Part shown: piece by piece, positions 1 to 8,663 of the stretch
Layout: every line of letters begins with the position of its first letter
Position numbering within the stretch: the first letter of the stretch is position 1
Assembly (NCBI GenBank): GCA_902799555.1
Contig: CADCBB010000008.1
Location: forward strand, 1 to 61,976
Length of the DNA stretch: 61,976 nt
Direction of reading: 5' to 3'
From: an uncultured Bacteroidales bacterium
GTDB taxonomy: Bacteria; Bacteroidota; Bacteroidia; Bacteroidales; Paludibacteraceae
Translations under genes and position numbers: made by a program
The notes under the pieces: generated by a model
The model's database searches: none
What the model was told of the DNA's origin: nothing
What the model saw: the letters and a program-made list of their open reading frames with translations, nothing else

Positions 1-1
1 T

Positions 2-1609
2 GAGTATATCACTCGCGTGCTTAACCACTCCGGTAAACGCCACCAGTACACCATCGAGTCCTTGCCCGATTGGCTCACTGTTAACGCTGCATATGGTTCC
101 ATCAACCCCACCGAGGAACTATACCTCATCTTCACCGCGAATACCGATATCGCTCCGGGTATCTACGAAGATATCGTTTACGTCACGGACGAGAACGGAT
201 TATCCGAACCGATGAAGGTGGAGCTAACCATAGAAGCATTGCCGCCTTACGAAGCGGTAGATGAGCATAAATATCCGCTGAATATGTCCGTTTGTGCGCA
301 GGTGAAACTCAACGACACAGAGTTCGACACCGATCCGAATGATATCGTATATGCCTTCTATCAGAACGAGTGTGTCGGCATGGATCATGTCTCCTTCAAC
401 GAGAATACCCATAAGTCCAAGGTTTATCTGACTGTTTACGGCAATGATGCCATGAACCGTAAGCCGATTCAATTCCGTTTGTGGAGAGCCTCTACCGGCA
501 GGGTTTATGACTTGTCAACCAACCGCAATGTGATCTTTGCGCACGGATTCGTCTATAACTGTGGGGATAGCGACCCGCTCATCCTCACCACCTATGGCAG
601 CGAAGTGCAGATGATCGATTTGGAGGCAGGATGGAACTGGATATCCACGAATATGGATCTCACAGCTTCCGGCGGCTATTTGGCGAACTGTCTGAGCGCT
701 AATGAGCCGTGGAAAGAAGGAGACATCATCAAGAACCCCAATACCCGTAAGTTCAGCACCTATAGTGAGACGGCCGCAGAGTTTATGGGTACGCTCGATA
801 AACTGCATTACTCGCAGATCTTCATGGCCTACAGCCAAGCCGGCAACAGGATGCGTATCTCCGGTGATTCCTTACCGGAAGACTCTATGTGGGTCAAGGT
901 GCGTGGAGACGGACAATGGAGCATGTTACCTTGTCTCTTTACCCGTACGACACCGATCTCGGAAGCTTTGGCCGGTTACTTCTCCAATGCGCAACCGGGT
1001 GACATCATCAAGGCACATGACCGCTTTGCCTTCTTCTCCGAGGATCTTAGATGGGAAGGAAACCTGACCGCTCTACGACCCGGCGAAGGATACCTCTTCC
1101 GACGTCTCGGACTAGGAACAGTAGTCATTCCGTTCTATCACCAATCGACGGATCATGCGCCTAAGAAGATGCAGGAGACGGAACTCAAGACGACGGAGCA
1201 TTTCCATAACCCCGCGGCCGCAACGAACATGACTATGATCGCTTGTGTTAAGGAATTAAAGAATGAAGGAGTGAAAGAATTAAAGGTTTATATCGGCGAC
1301 GAGCTCGTTGGTGTAGCGGAGCCTTACACCATTCCATCATTAAGCGAAGCGTCACCATTATACTTCCTCACCATCCAATCCGATCATTCCGGTACTCTCC
1401 GCTTTGAGACCGAGGACGGGCAGCCTTTAACAATGTACGATGCACAATCCACAATGAATTATGTGCCTGACTCGCATTACGGATCGCTTGAGGAACCCGT
1501 CATTCTCGTTCCTGAGGCACCGAGTCGCGTGTATAAGGTAATTGAAGATAATCATGTAGTAATCATCCGAAACAATGAAAAATATGATGTCACTGGTAAG
1601 AAATTGTAA
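2..1609 (+). CDS. Secreted surface protein with BACON-like N-terminal part and C-terminal sorting-like tail (5' end outside window)
   Basis: The frame is open from base 2, so the start lies upstream and only the C-terminal ~535 residues are here. The first ~80 residues look like a BACON/Ig-type module (a W-L pair, a GSINP turn and a PGIYEDIVYV strand). Next comes a ~110-residue module containing AFYQNECVG, related to one in the downstream lipoprotein. Then two ~75-residue repeats follow, each with W, GDIIK and an F(S/A)..S..W/L.GxL pattern ending in a readable GY or FMAY block. The last 25 residues end in IIRNNEKYDVTGKKL, a tail shared with other secreted proteins in this window. An in-frame short repeat at 1247-1286 encodes KELKNEGVKELK. 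It is probably exported and surface-attached; no enzyme motif was seen. Function is unknown. Confidence 0.75.
   Translation, partial: EYITRVLNHSGKRHQYTIESLPDWLTVNAAYGSINPTEELYLIFTANTDIAPGIYEDIVYVTDENGLSEPMKVELTIEALPPYEAVDEHKYPLNMSVCAQVKLNDTEFDTDPNDIVYAFYQNECVGMDHVSFNENTHKSKVYLTVYGNDAMNRKPIQFRLWRASTGRVYDLSTNRNVIFAHGFVYNCGDSDPLILTTYGSEVQMIDLEAGWNWISTNMDLTASGGYLANCLSANEPWKEGDIIKNPNTRKFSTYSETAAEFMGTLDKLHYSQIFMAYSQAGNRMRISGDSLPEDSMWVKVRGDGQWSMLPCLFTRTTPISEALAGYFSNAQPGDIIKAHDRFAFFSEDLRWEGNLTALRPGEGYLFRRLGLGTVVIPFYHQSTDHAPKKMQETELKTTEHFHNPAAATNMTMIACVKELKNEGVKELKVYIGDELVGVAEPYTIPSLSEASPLYFLTIQSDHSGTLRFETEDGQPLTMYDAQSTMNYVPDSHYGSLEEPVILVPEAPSRVYKVIEDNHVVIIRNNEKYDVTGKKL
1247..1286 (+). repeat. In-frame short-period degenerate repeat
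   Basis: About 9-bp units of the type GAATTAAAG / GAATGAAGG / GTGAAAGAA occur in frame inside the surface-protein gene and encode VKELKNEGVKELK. The same style of repeat is found between and inside many other genes of this window. Confidence 0.6.
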
Positions 1610-2099
1610 TCTTCTCCTTCTCAGCATCCTGCTACTATCGGTAGCAGGTTGCATCCTGCTACTATCGGTAGCAGGTTGCAAGAAGGATGTTAACGAACCT
1701 CAAACGGTTCCGGTAACTGTTCCTGCCACCGAAGAGCAAACGATTCATGGTAACCAACCGCGTCCTTCATGGGTGGTGACCGATGAGTCCAATCTGCAGT
1801 CTTCCATGACCGCAATCATCAAGGTCACTACGCTCAACGGGCAAGCCATCGAGGACACGATGGTTGGAGCCGATGATCTGCTTGCGGCTTTTATCGGAGA
1901 GAACTGTGTCGGTATCGCCGAGTACAAAGACGGGCTGTTTTACCTCTATCTCTCCGCAGAGGAGGGCAACGTCACGCTGCGGTATTACTCGGCGTATTAT
2001 ACCAACCTCTTTGAGGTGAAGGAGGCTTTTGTGTATCGCAATAATGCCTCCATCGGTACCGTTGCAGAGCCCTATTCTCCGCAATGGGTGGTCATGTAA
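1575..2099 (+). CDS. Small lipoprotein with duplicated lipobox
   Basis: 174 residues. The signal peptide carries two consecutive copies of ILLLSVAGC, so there are two complete lipoboxes, with Cys26 and Cys35. The second is followed by KKD, which looks like the normal mature start. The mature part (~residues 36-174) has a module with AFIGENCVGIAEY that resembles the AFYQNECVG module of the gene just upstream, then a short beta-rich end. The ATG overlaps the last 35 bases of the upstream gene; ATGs at 1584 and 1587 are possible alternatives. The two genes are surely cotranscribed, and a strong terminator follows at 2137. No enzyme motif was seen. Function is unknown; a companion of the upstream surface protein is an inference. 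Confidence 0.7.
   Translation: MKNMMSLVRNCNLLLLSILLLSVAGCILLLSVAGCKKDVNEPQTVPVTVPATEEQTIHGNQPRPSWVVTDESNLQSSMTAIIKVTTLNGQAIEDTMVGADDLLAAFIGENCVGIAEYKDGLFYLYLSAEEGNVTLRYYSAYYTNLFEVKEAFVYRNNASIGTVAEPYSPQWVVM
1625..1678 (+). repeat. 27-bp tandem duplication containing a hairpin, inside the signal peptide
   Basis: Two identical 27-bp units (1625-1651 and 1652-1678). Each contains CCTGCTAC-TATCG-GTAGCAGG, a perfect 8-bp stem with a 5-base loop, and each encodes one full lipobox. The duplication is in frame and perfect, so it is probably recent. Confidence 0.9.
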
Positions 2100-2136
2100 C
2101 CCCCAAAAGCGTTCCCCTTACTACTTTTGTCGAAAA

Positions 2137-2166
2137 GCGACCCGCTTCGGTGGGTCGCCTTTTTTT
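2137..2166 (+). terminator. Intrinsic terminator
   Basis: GCGACCC (2137-2143) pairs with GGGTCGC (2152-2158), closed by a CTTCGG tetraloop-type turn and followed by a T tract. It ends the transcription unit of the two preceding genes. Confidence 0.9.
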
Positions 2167-2184
2167 CAAAAAATCACACGATCT

Positions 2185-2216
2185 CTTGCATATATCAAAA
2201 AAAAGCAGTACCTTTG
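2185..2216 (+). promoter_or_regulatory. Bacteroidetes-type promoter of the Fic gene
   Basis: CTTG (2185-2188, -33 element), 20 bp, TACCTTTG (2209-2216, -7 element). Bases 2186-2218 are identical to 3516-3548 in front of thrS. The start codon at 2326 leaves a leader of about 100 bases that contains GCGGAGATAA twice (about 2239 and 2273). Confidence 0.8.
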
Positions 2217-2325
2217 CACCGGAATTTTGATAATTTGTTGCGGAGATAATTAATTTTATTCGCCGCATACACGCGGAGATAAAACGCTTTTTTCACCGCA
2301 TAATAAGGACAGAAGACACGGAAGA

Positions 2326-3426
2326 ATGGCTAAAATCTATCTATGGCAGAATGCTCGATTTCCTCAATTTGAGTGGAATACGAATGTATTGCTCACCCCG
2401 CTTGGTGAGGTTCACACCCTGCAAGGACAATTGCTCGGGCGTATGGCTGCTTTGGGTTTTGAAGGCTTGGCAGCACAGGTGGAAGCGTTGACAAGTGAAA
2501 TCCTTGGCTCATCGCAGATTGAAGGAGTGGCACTCAATGCCGATAGTGTGCGTAGTAGTGTGGCGCGGCATCTTGGTCTAGAGACCGCGGGGATGGAGCG
2601 CACCGACCATTATACGGAAGGTGTAGTTAATGCCTTGATGCAAGCTACACAAGCATATACGGAACCGCTGACGGACGAACGGATGTTCGCATGGCATGCC
2701 GCTTTCTTTCCTTTAGGCTATAGTGACGGCTACAAGATTACTGTAGCTAACTGGCGTGTAGGCGATGCGCCGATGCAGGTGGTCAGCGGACCGATGGGAA
2801 AGCAGAAAGTGCATTTTGAAGCACCGTCGAGCGATGCTGTTCCGGCGATGATGGCACAGTTCGTTCAATGGATTAACCAAAACGACCGGACCGATCCCAT
2901 CATCCGTGCTGCTATCGCACACTTATGGTTCGTGACGATTCATCCTTTCGATGACGGCAATGGACGTATGGCACGTATCATCACGGAGATGATGCTTGCA
3001 AGGGCAGATCAAAGCGCAAAGCGTTTTTATAGCCTGTCTGCACAGATAATGCGGAGAAAGAAAGACTATTACGAAGCGTTGGAACAAGCGCAAAAAGGTA
3101 CGATAGACATCACACCTTGGCTGATGTGGTTCATCGGCGCGTTGCGTGAAGCGCTACTATATGGGGTCCAGACAACCGACCGCGTAATACAGAAAACCGA
3201 GTTCTGGTCACGGCATAAGGATACCGAGATGAACGAGCGTCAGCGCAAGATCCTCAATCGCTTATGGGATGGTTTTGAGGGAAATCTGACCACGCAGAAA
3301 TATGCCAAGATCAACCATTGCTCGCAAGACACAGCATTGCGTGACATCCAATCGCTCATAGAGAAACATATCCTCCGCAAGACAAACGAAGGAGGCCGCT
3401 CTACTCATTACGAGTTGATCGATTAA
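2326..3426 (+). CDS. Fic family protein (DUF4172 N-terminal domain)
   Basis: 366 residues. The canonical Fic motif HPFDDGNGR starts at His206, so the AMP-transfer (or other nucleotidyl-transfer) active site is complete. An inhibitory helix motif SSQIEG with Glu66 lies N-terminal to the Fic core, as in class II Fic proteins that self-inhibit. The first ~80 residues resemble DUF4172 (WQNARFPQFEW), and the C-terminal ~80 residues look like a winged helix. The gene has its own promoter and a weak terminator behind it. No antitoxin-like partner gene is adjacent, consistent with built-in inhibition. The target is unknown. It is flanked by two identical promoter copies (see findings). Confidence 0.9.
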   Translation: MAKIYLWQNARFPQFEWNTNVLLTPLGEVHTLQGQLLGRMAALGFEGLAAQVEALTSEILGSSQIEGVALNADSVRSSVARHLGLETAGMERTDHYTEGVVNALMQATQAYTEPLTDERMFAWHAAFFPLGYSDGYKITVANWRVGDAPMQVVSGPMGKQKVHFEAPSSDAVPAMMAQFVQWINQNDRTDPIIRAAIAHLWFVTIHPFDDGNGRMARIITEMMLARADQSAKRFYSLSAQIMRRKKDYYEALEQAQKGTIDITPWLMWFIGALREALLYGVQTTDRVIQKTEFWSRHKDTEMNERQRKILNRLWDGFEGNLTTQKYAKINHCSQDTALRDIQSLIEKHILRKTNEGGRSTHYELID

Positions 3427-3461
3427 AAACGGTAAAAAAATATCACTTTGTAAAAAATCTG

Positions 3462-3495
3462 CCCGTGCGTATTAACTGCGTGCGGGTAATTTTTA
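3462..3495 (+). terminator. Weak intrinsic terminator
   Basis: CCCGTGCG (3462-3469) pairs with CGTGCGGG (3479-3486), with two G-T wobbles and a 9-base loop, followed by TAATTTTTATAATTTT. It lies after the Fic gene. Confidence 0.5.
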
Positions 3496-3514
3496 TAATT
3501 TTCTTCTCCAATAA

Positions 3515-3546
3515 TTTGCATATATCAAAAAAAAGCAGTACCTTTG
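3515..3546 (+). promoter_or_regulatory. Promoter of thrS
   Basis: TTTG (3515-3518), 20 bp, TACCTTTG (3539-3546). The predicted leader is about 70 bases. The core is identical over 33 bp to the promoter at 2185. Confidence 0.85.
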
Positions 3547-3619
3547 CAGCCGATTTTGTGCGAAGAGGCAGTTGTGCGCCCTGAGCCGTAAACATTTGTA
3601 GGTTTATTTTTTATTATTT

Positions 3620-5563
3620 ATGATTAAAATTACTTTTCCGGACGGGAGTGTCCGTGAGTACGAAAACGGCGTGACGCCGTTGCAAATCGCTGAGTCGATC
3701 AGCAGTCGTCTGGCGCAAGATATCCTTTGCGCATCCATCAATGATCAAATCGTAGAACTGAATCATCCTATCGAGGCCGATGCCGCTATCAAGCTCCATA
3801 AATGGGAGGATGAGGAGGCGAAGCATGCGTTCTGGCATACCTCGTCGCACCTCATGGCGGAGGCGCTGCAGGAACTCTATCCGGGCATCCAGTTCGGTAT
3901 CGGTCCCGCTATCGAGAACGGATTCTACTACGACGTGATGCCGCCCGAGGGCGTGGTGATCAACGATACCTGTTTTGCCGCTATTGAGAACAAAATGTTG
4001 GAGTTGCGTGCGAAGAAAGAAGCGGTTGTGAAGGCTTCGATCTCCAAGGCCGATGCGCTCAAAGCCTTCGGTGACAAGGGCCAGACGTATAAATGCGAGT
4101 TGATCAGCGAACTCGAAGACGGACATATATCCACCTATACCCAGGGTAACTTCACCGACCTCTGTAAGGGTCCGCACTTGTTGAGCACGGAGCCGATCAA
4201 GGCCGTGAAGGTCCTCTCTTGCTCTGCCGCTTACTGGCGTGGCGATGAGAAACGCCCGATGATGACCCGTATCTATGGTATCTCCTTCCCCAAGAAAGCG
4301 ATGCTCGATGAGTACCTCGCGCTGCTTGAGGAGGCTAAGAAACGTGACCACCGGAAGATCGGTAAAGAGCTGGAGCTCTTTATGTTCTCCGACATGGTCG
4401 GTAAGGGTCTGCCTATCTGGCTGCCGAAGGGTACGGCTCTCCGTCTCCGCCTCGAGGACTTCCTCAAGAAGATCCAGAAGCGTTACGGCTATCAGCAGGT
4501 GATTACTCCGCATATCGGCTCCAAGCAGCTGTATATGACTTCCGGTCACTGGGATCACTACGGCAAAGACTCCTTCCAGCCGATCACGACGCCGGAGGAA
4601 GGCGAGGTATATATGCTCAAGCCGATGAACTGCCCTCACCACTGCGCGATATACAAGAATAGCCCGAAGAGCTACAAGGATCTGCCGTTCCGCTGCGCTG
4701 AGTTCGGTACCGTTTACCGTTACGAGCAGAGCGGTGAGCTGCATGGTCTGACCCGTGTGCGTTCGTTCACGCAGGACGATGCCCATATCTTCTGCCGCCA
4801 GGATCAGGTGAAGCAGGAGTTCATTCGCGTCATGGAAATTATCAACATTATCTTCAAGGCGCTGAACTTCGAGAACTACGAGGCACAGATCTCGCTCCGT
4901 GATCCGAACAACCACGAGAAATACGTCGGTTCAGACGAAGTCTGGGAGCATGCAGAGAATGCGATCCGCGAGGCATGTAAGGAGATGAACCTGCCGGCAC
5001 GTGAAGAGACCGGTGAGGCCGCTTTCTATGGCCCGAAATTGGACTTTATGGTGAAGGATGCCCTCGGTCGTCGTTGGCAGTTGGGTACCATCCAGGTGGA
5101 CTATAACCTGCCGGAGCGTTTCGAACTCGAATACACGGGTGAGGACAACCAGAAGCACCGTCCGGTGATGATCCACCGTGCGCCGTTCGGCTCTATGGAG
5201 CGTTTCGTAGCGGTGCTCATCGAGCATACCGCCGGTAAGTTCCCGCTCTGGCTCACGCCGGATCAGGCGGTCGTACTGCCGATCTCCGAGAAGAGCAACG
5301 ACTATGCTTGGAAAGTGAAAGAGATCCTCGAGCAACAGGATGTACGTGTCATCGTAGATGACCGTAACGAGAAACTCGGTCGTAAGATCCGTGATAACGA
5401 ACTGAAGCGTATCCCGTACATGCTCATCGTCGGTGAGAAAGAAGCGGAACAAGGACTCGTGTCCGTTCGCCAGCAAGGTGCGGAAGAGAAGGGTCAGATG
5501 ACCATCCAGGAGTTCGCAGACTTCATCAATAACACGGTGAAAGAGCAGATGAGCGCGTATTAA
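3620..5563 (+). CDS. thrS: Threonyl-tRNA synthetase
   Basis: 647 residues, normal length. It charges tRNA-Thr in the cytoplasm. The order is an N-terminal TGS domain (~1-62), an editing domain with the HTSSH motif at His73-His77, a class II catalytic core with MNCPHHC (zinc ligand Cys338), a motif 3 region [11 protein letters not shown], and the C-terminal anticodon-binding domain from about residue 545. The ATG at 3620 matches the usual family start (MIKITFPDG). The stop codon overlaps the stop of the convergent methyltransferase gene. Essential housekeeping gene. Confidence 0.98.
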   Translation: MIKITFPDGSVREYENGVTPLQIAESISSRLAQDILCASINDQIVELNHPIEADAAIKLHKWEDEEAKHAFWHTSSHLMAEALQELYPGIQFGIGPAIENGFYYDVMPPEGVVINDTCFAAIENKMLELRAKKEAVVKASISKADALKAFGDKGQTYKCELISELEDGHISTYTQGNFTDLCKGPHLLSTEPIKAVKVLSCSAAYWRGDEKRPMMTRIYGISFPKKAMLDEYLALLEEAKKRDHRKIGKELELFMFSDMVGKGLPIWLPKGTALRLRLEDFLKKIQKRYGYQQVITPHIGSKQLYMTSGHWDHYGKDSFQPITTPEEGEVYMLKPMNCPHHCAIYKNSPKSYKDLPFRCAEFGTVYRYEQSGELHGLTRVRSFTQDDAHIFCRQDQVKQEFIRVMEIINIIFKALNFENYEAQISLRDPNNHEKYVGSDEVWEHAENAIREACKEMNLPAREETGEAAFYGPKLDFMVKDALGRRWQLGTIQVDYNLPERFELEYTGEDNQKHRPVMIHRAPFGSMERFVAVLIEHTAGKFPLWLTPDQAVVLPISEKSNDYAWKVKEILEQQDVRVIVDDRNEKLGRKIRDNELKRIPYMLIVGEKEAEQGLVSVRQQGAEEKGQMTIQEFADFINNTVKEQMSAY

Positions 5564-6303
5564 GTTCTTCTAAATTCCGCGAGAACGATCGCGGTCGCGA
5601 TAGAAACGTTGAGACTTTCCGAAGTCTCAGCGTTTTTTGGATAAGAGGGGATCCGAATAGGGTGGGATACTAACTGACGAACGGCCGCGCTAATTCCATT
5701 TCCCTCGTTTCCCATTATAATAATTGACGATTGGACGATTGACGATGTACGATTGATTGACGATTGAAGCACATTGTACATATCCTTGCCTTCCAATAGA
5801 GTACCGAAAATTTTGAATTTTGATTTTTGAATTTTGAATTCCTTGATCCATGCCGGCAGGTCCACATAGTGGACACGCACCCTCGCGAGAGCACCCATCG
5901 TCGCTTGTACGACCTTGGGATTATAGCAGTCGGCGGTATCGAGGGAACAGACGATATCGTGCACCCCGAACCAATCGCAGGTACGTATGATCGTGCCTAA
6001 ATTACCCGGATCCTGGATGCCGTCTAATGCAAGAATCAGATCGGAATCTTCAGAATATTCGGAATCCTCGGATTTTCTAAAAACGCCCACCACTCCCTGC
6101 GGCGTGCGGAGACCGGACATCTGCTCGATCTCGGTACGGGTCGCATTCTCGCCCTCCCGATAGAGGTGTACCAACTCGAAGGACTTACGCAATTCGTCCA
6201 CACACTTGGCGCCTTCGGCTACGAAGAGACCTGACTCATCCCGGAACTTTTTCTGCTGCAAGGAGCGCACCAATTTGATCTGCGCTTTCGAAATTTTCTC
6301 CAT
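5560..6303 (-). CDS. TrmH/SpoU family RNA 2'-O-methyltransferase
   Basis: 247 residues from the ATG at 6303. SPOUT motifs are present: [10 protein letters not shown] (motif 1), MGNEGNGIS (motif 2) and [12 protein letters not shown] (motif 3). The N-terminal part is an RNA-binding substrate domain ([13 protein letters not shown]). An upstream in-frame ATG at 6345 lies in front of the predicted transcription start, so 6303 is chosen. The protein carries three low-complexity insertions encoded by short DNA repeats: [11 protein letters not shown] (6041-6076), [10 protein letters not shown] (5807-5842) and [13 protein letters not shown] (5723-5767). The family 2'-O-methylates rRNA or tRNA using SAM; the exact target cannot be told. 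It is divergent from tamL. Confidence 0.93.
   Translation of the reverse strand: MEKISKAQIKLVRSLQQKKFRDESGLFVAEGAKCVDELRKSFELVHLYREGENATRTEIEQMSGLRTPQGVVGVFRKSEDSEYSEDSDLILALDGIQDPGNLGTIIRTCDWFGVHDIVCSLDTADCYNPKVVQATMGALARVRVHYVDLPAWIKEFKIQKSKFKIFGTLLEGKDMYNVLQSSINRTSSIVQSSIIIMGNEGNGISAAVRQLVSHPIRIPSYPKNAETSESLNVSIATAIVLAEFRRT
5723..5767 (-). repeat. In-frame ~8-9 bp degenerate repeat in the methyltransferase gene
   Basis: Units of the type GACGATTG repeat about five times. They encode a Ser/Ile-rich stretch just before the conserved MGNEGNGI motif, where relatives have a short loop. Confidence 0.7.
5807..5842 (-). repeat. In-frame ~8 bp degenerate repeat in the methyltransferase gene
   Basis: Units of the type GAATTTTG / GATTTTTG repeat four times and encode [10 protein letters not shown] on the minus strand. 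Confidence 0.7.
6041..6076 (-). repeat. In-frame 9 bp degenerate repeat in the methyltransferase gene
   Basis: Units TCGGAATCT / TCAGAATAT / TCGGAATCC / TCGGATTTT encode the acidic linker [11 protein letters not shown] between the substrate domain and the SPOUT core. Confidence 0.7.
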
Positions 6304-6322
6304 ATCTCTGCGAATTTTGCTG

Positions 6323-6370
6323 CAAAAGTACAAAAAAATTTGCATATATGCAAAAAAAATCGTAATTTTG
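6323..6370. promoter_or_regulatory. Symmetric divergent promoter pair sharing a 16-bp palindrome
   Basis: The palindrome TTTGCATATATGCAAA (6339-6354) supplies a TTTG -33 box to each strand. Plus strand: TAATTTTG at 6363-6370, 20 bp after TTTG. Minus strand: TACTTTTG at 6330-6323, also 20 bp after its TTTG. The tamL ATG (6381) lies only 10 bases after the plus-strand -7 box, so its mRNA should be leaderless or nearly so. Confidence 0.85.
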
Positions 6371-6380
6371 CAGGCAATTT

Positions 6381-8633
6381 ATGTTACGCATAGTCCGCAC
6401 ATATGGTTTTTTATTCGTTCTGTTGCTGCTTTTCGCATCCTGCAACACGACGAAATTCGTGCCGGAGGGTCAGTACCTCTTGAATAAGGCACGGGTGAAA
6501 TGTGTGGACGACAAGTCGGTCTCTGCCAGTGACTTGAACGACTATCTGCGTCAGCATCAGAACACTGAGATCCTGGGTTTCTGGAAGCTGCAGCTCCATG
6601 TCTATAACACCGCCCCGACGGACACGACGACCAAGTCGAAGAAGGGCATGGCGCGCAATGCGCATAAGATGGGTGAGGCGCCGGTGATCTACGATGAGGA
6701 GCTCACCCGCGTGAGCATGCAGCAACTCAAGCAGCAGATGAATAACATGGGCTATTTCCATGCCGAGGTGGATACGGTGAAGACGATCAAAAACCGCAAG
6801 GTGGACATCACCTATCTCGTGACGGCGAATCGGCCTTATACGATTCGCCATTACACGGTCGATATCCCGGAGGAAGCGGTGCGGGTCATCGCGCAGGACG
6901 ATCGCTGTAAGGTGCATTCGGGGGATCAGTTCTCTACCGAGGTGCTGGATGAGGAGCGCGTACGTATCACCAACGTGCTGCGTAATAGGGGCTATTTCTA
7001 TTTCGAGAAATCGATGCTGGAGTTCACGGCCGACAGTGCGCTGAACTCGCACGAGGTGGATATCAAATTGCATTTCGCACCCTACATCATGCAGCTGGAT
7101 TCGGAGTCCTTGGCGCGTCTCAGAACCCGCTACAAGATCCGCGACGTGCATTATCAGATGGACTACAACCCGACTCGTCTGCCGGACTCGGTGCAGTTGA
7201 AGCACGAGACGGACCGTTTTGGTAACGACTACAGTTGGACGGGAAGCCGTTTCTTGCGCAAGGGTGCCATCCGTTCGGCAAGTCGTATCCGTCGCGGGGA
7301 TACCTATTCCGTTTGGCGGGAGGAGCGCACCTATGCCCGCATGAACGCCTTGGCGCCGGTCAAGTATGTCGATATCGCTTTTGTGCCGGCCGGAGACAGC
7401 CTGCTGGACTGCTATATCACCATCTCGCGCGGCAGACGTCACTCGTTTGCTGCGGAGGTCGAAGGGACCTATAGCGCCGGCGACTGGGGTGTGGCGGCAG
7501 GACTTAATTATACGAATAAGAACCTCTTCCGCGGTGCCGAAGTATTCACTATCGGCGGACGGGGTTCGTACGAATGGCGTACGGACGGCGGTCGCGCTAT
7601 CGAGGCGCGGGCAGAGACCGGGCTGCAGTTCGCCTCCAACGTAAAGATCAATATTGCCTATAACTACCAGCAACGTCCGGAGGAATATACGCGTACGATC
7701 GCGAATGCCGGTTTGGGGTACATCGTGCCGCGCAAACCCGGTAGCCGGTGGACGCATGTATTCAACCTGATCGATGTCAATTATATCTACGTGCCCTGGA
7801 TGTCGGAGACTTTTAAGAACCGCTTCCTCAACCGTTCCTCGGTGTTGATCTCCAGTTATGAGGACCATTTCATCCTGGATTGGAGTTATTTCGGTACGTA
7901 TAGCACTTATAATTCGCGTACGCCGAACCGCTCCTATCTCAACTTAGGCATGCGGATCGAGACCGCCGGTAATGCCCTGTACGGCATCGCCACCTTGGCG
8001 AACTTGAAAAAGTCGGAGGACGGTCAGTACATGCTTTGGCGTATTCCTTTTGCGCAGTACGCCAAGGGCGATATCAATTTCACCTACCACGGTATCATCG
8101 ATCCGCAGCACCATCTGGTAGGCCATGTGGGGCTGGGTGTGGCAGTGCCGTACCTCAATGCGACCGTCTTACCGTTCGAGAAACGCTATTTCGGTGGCGG
8201 CGCAAACAGTGTCCGCGGCTGGCAGGCCCGTACACTTGGTCCGGGTACCTTCCGTGGCGTCAACGGTGCGTATGCTTATGACCTGCAGGTGGGTGATATC
8301 AAATTGGATATGAACCTCGAGTACCGCTATAAGGTGTGGCGGTTCATCGAACTGGCGGCTTTCCTCGATGCAGGAAACATTTGGACCATCCGTTCGTATG
8401 AAACCCAACGCGGCGGTGAGTTCCTCTGGGATGAGTTCTACAAGCAGATCGCCTGGAGTTACGGTGTCGGTTTGCGTCTGGACTTTTCGCTCTTCCTCTT
8501 CCGCATCGATTTCGGTGTCAAGTTGCACGACCCGAGTCGTATCGCCGAAGGTAAACAATGGCGCACCGTCTCTAATGGTCTGGGATGGAAAGATGATATG
8601 ACGTTCCATTTTGCTATAGGCTATCCATTCTGA
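6381..8633 (+). CDS. tamL: TamL-type Omp85 outer-membrane lipoprotein
   Basis: 750 residues. A lipoprotein signal peptide ends in LLFASC with Cys21. POTRA-like segments fill about residues 30-420 (for example TIRHYTVDIPEEAV). A C-terminal 16-strand Omp85/BamA-type barrel follows, with the FGGGANSVRGW motif of surface antigen D15 proteins and a terminal aromatic strand FAIGYPF. In Bacteroidetes the lipid-anchored TamA homologue is called TamL and works with TamB in outer-membrane protein or lipid transport. It heads the plus-strand run tamL-rnhB-sppA-lpxK-msbA-mnmA. The start is fixed by the signal peptide and the very short leader. Confidence 0.9.
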   Translation: MLRIVRTYGFLFVLLLLFASCNTTKFVPEGQYLLNKARVKCVDDKSVSASDLNDYLRQHQNTEILGFWKLQLHVYNTAPTDTTTKSKKGMARNAHKMGEAPVIYDEELTRVSMQQLKQQMNNMGYFHAEVDTVKTIKNRKVDITYLVTANRPYTIRHYTVDIPEEAVRVIAQDDRCKVHSGDQFSTEVLDEERVRITNVLRNRGYFYFEKSMLEFTADSALNSHEVDIKLHFAPYIMQLDSESLARLRTRYKIRDVHYQMDYNPTRLPDSVQLKHETDRFGNDYSWTGSRFLRKGAIRSASRIRRGDTYSVWREERTYARMNALAPVKYVDIAFVPAGDSLLDCYITISRGRRHSFAAEVEGTYSAGDWGVAAGLNYTNKNLFRGAEVFTIGGRGSYEWRTDGGRAIEARAETGLQFASNVKINIAYNYQQRPEEYTRTIANAGLGYIVPRKPGSRWTHVFNLIDVNYIYVPWMSETFKNRFLNRSSVLISSYEDHFILDWSYFGTYSTYNSRTPNRSYLNLGMRIETAGNALYGIATLANLKKSEDGQYMLWRIPFAQYAKGDINFTYHGIIDPQHHLVGHVGLGVAVPYLNATVLPFEKRYFGGGANSVRGWQARTLGPGTFRGVNGAYAYDLQVGDIKLDMNLEYRYKVWRFIELAAFLDAGNIWTIRSYETQRGGEFLWDEFYKQIAWSYGVGLRLDFSLFLFRIDFGVKLHDPSRIAEGKQWRTVSNGLGWKDDMTFHFAIGYPF

Positions 8634-8663
8634 GTAATCTGAATAATCTGAGTAATCTGAATG
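8631..8663 (+). repeat. Short repeat (TCTGARTAA type) supplying the rnhB start
   Basis: About 9-bp units TGAGTAATC / TGAATAATC / TGAGTAATC / TGAATG run from the tamL stop into the ATG of rnhB. Both the tamL stop and the rnhB start codon lie in repeat-like sequence. Confidence 0.75.

Noticed and set aside
3614-4915. 433-codon open frame on the minus strand opposite thrS
   Set aside because: Shadow of a well-supported synthetase gene; His/Arg/Leu-rich composition, no domain, no promoter.
6411-7868. 485-codon open frame on the minus strand opposite tamL
   Set aside because: Composition typical of antisense to a GC-rich gene and no recognisable motif; tamL is well supported.
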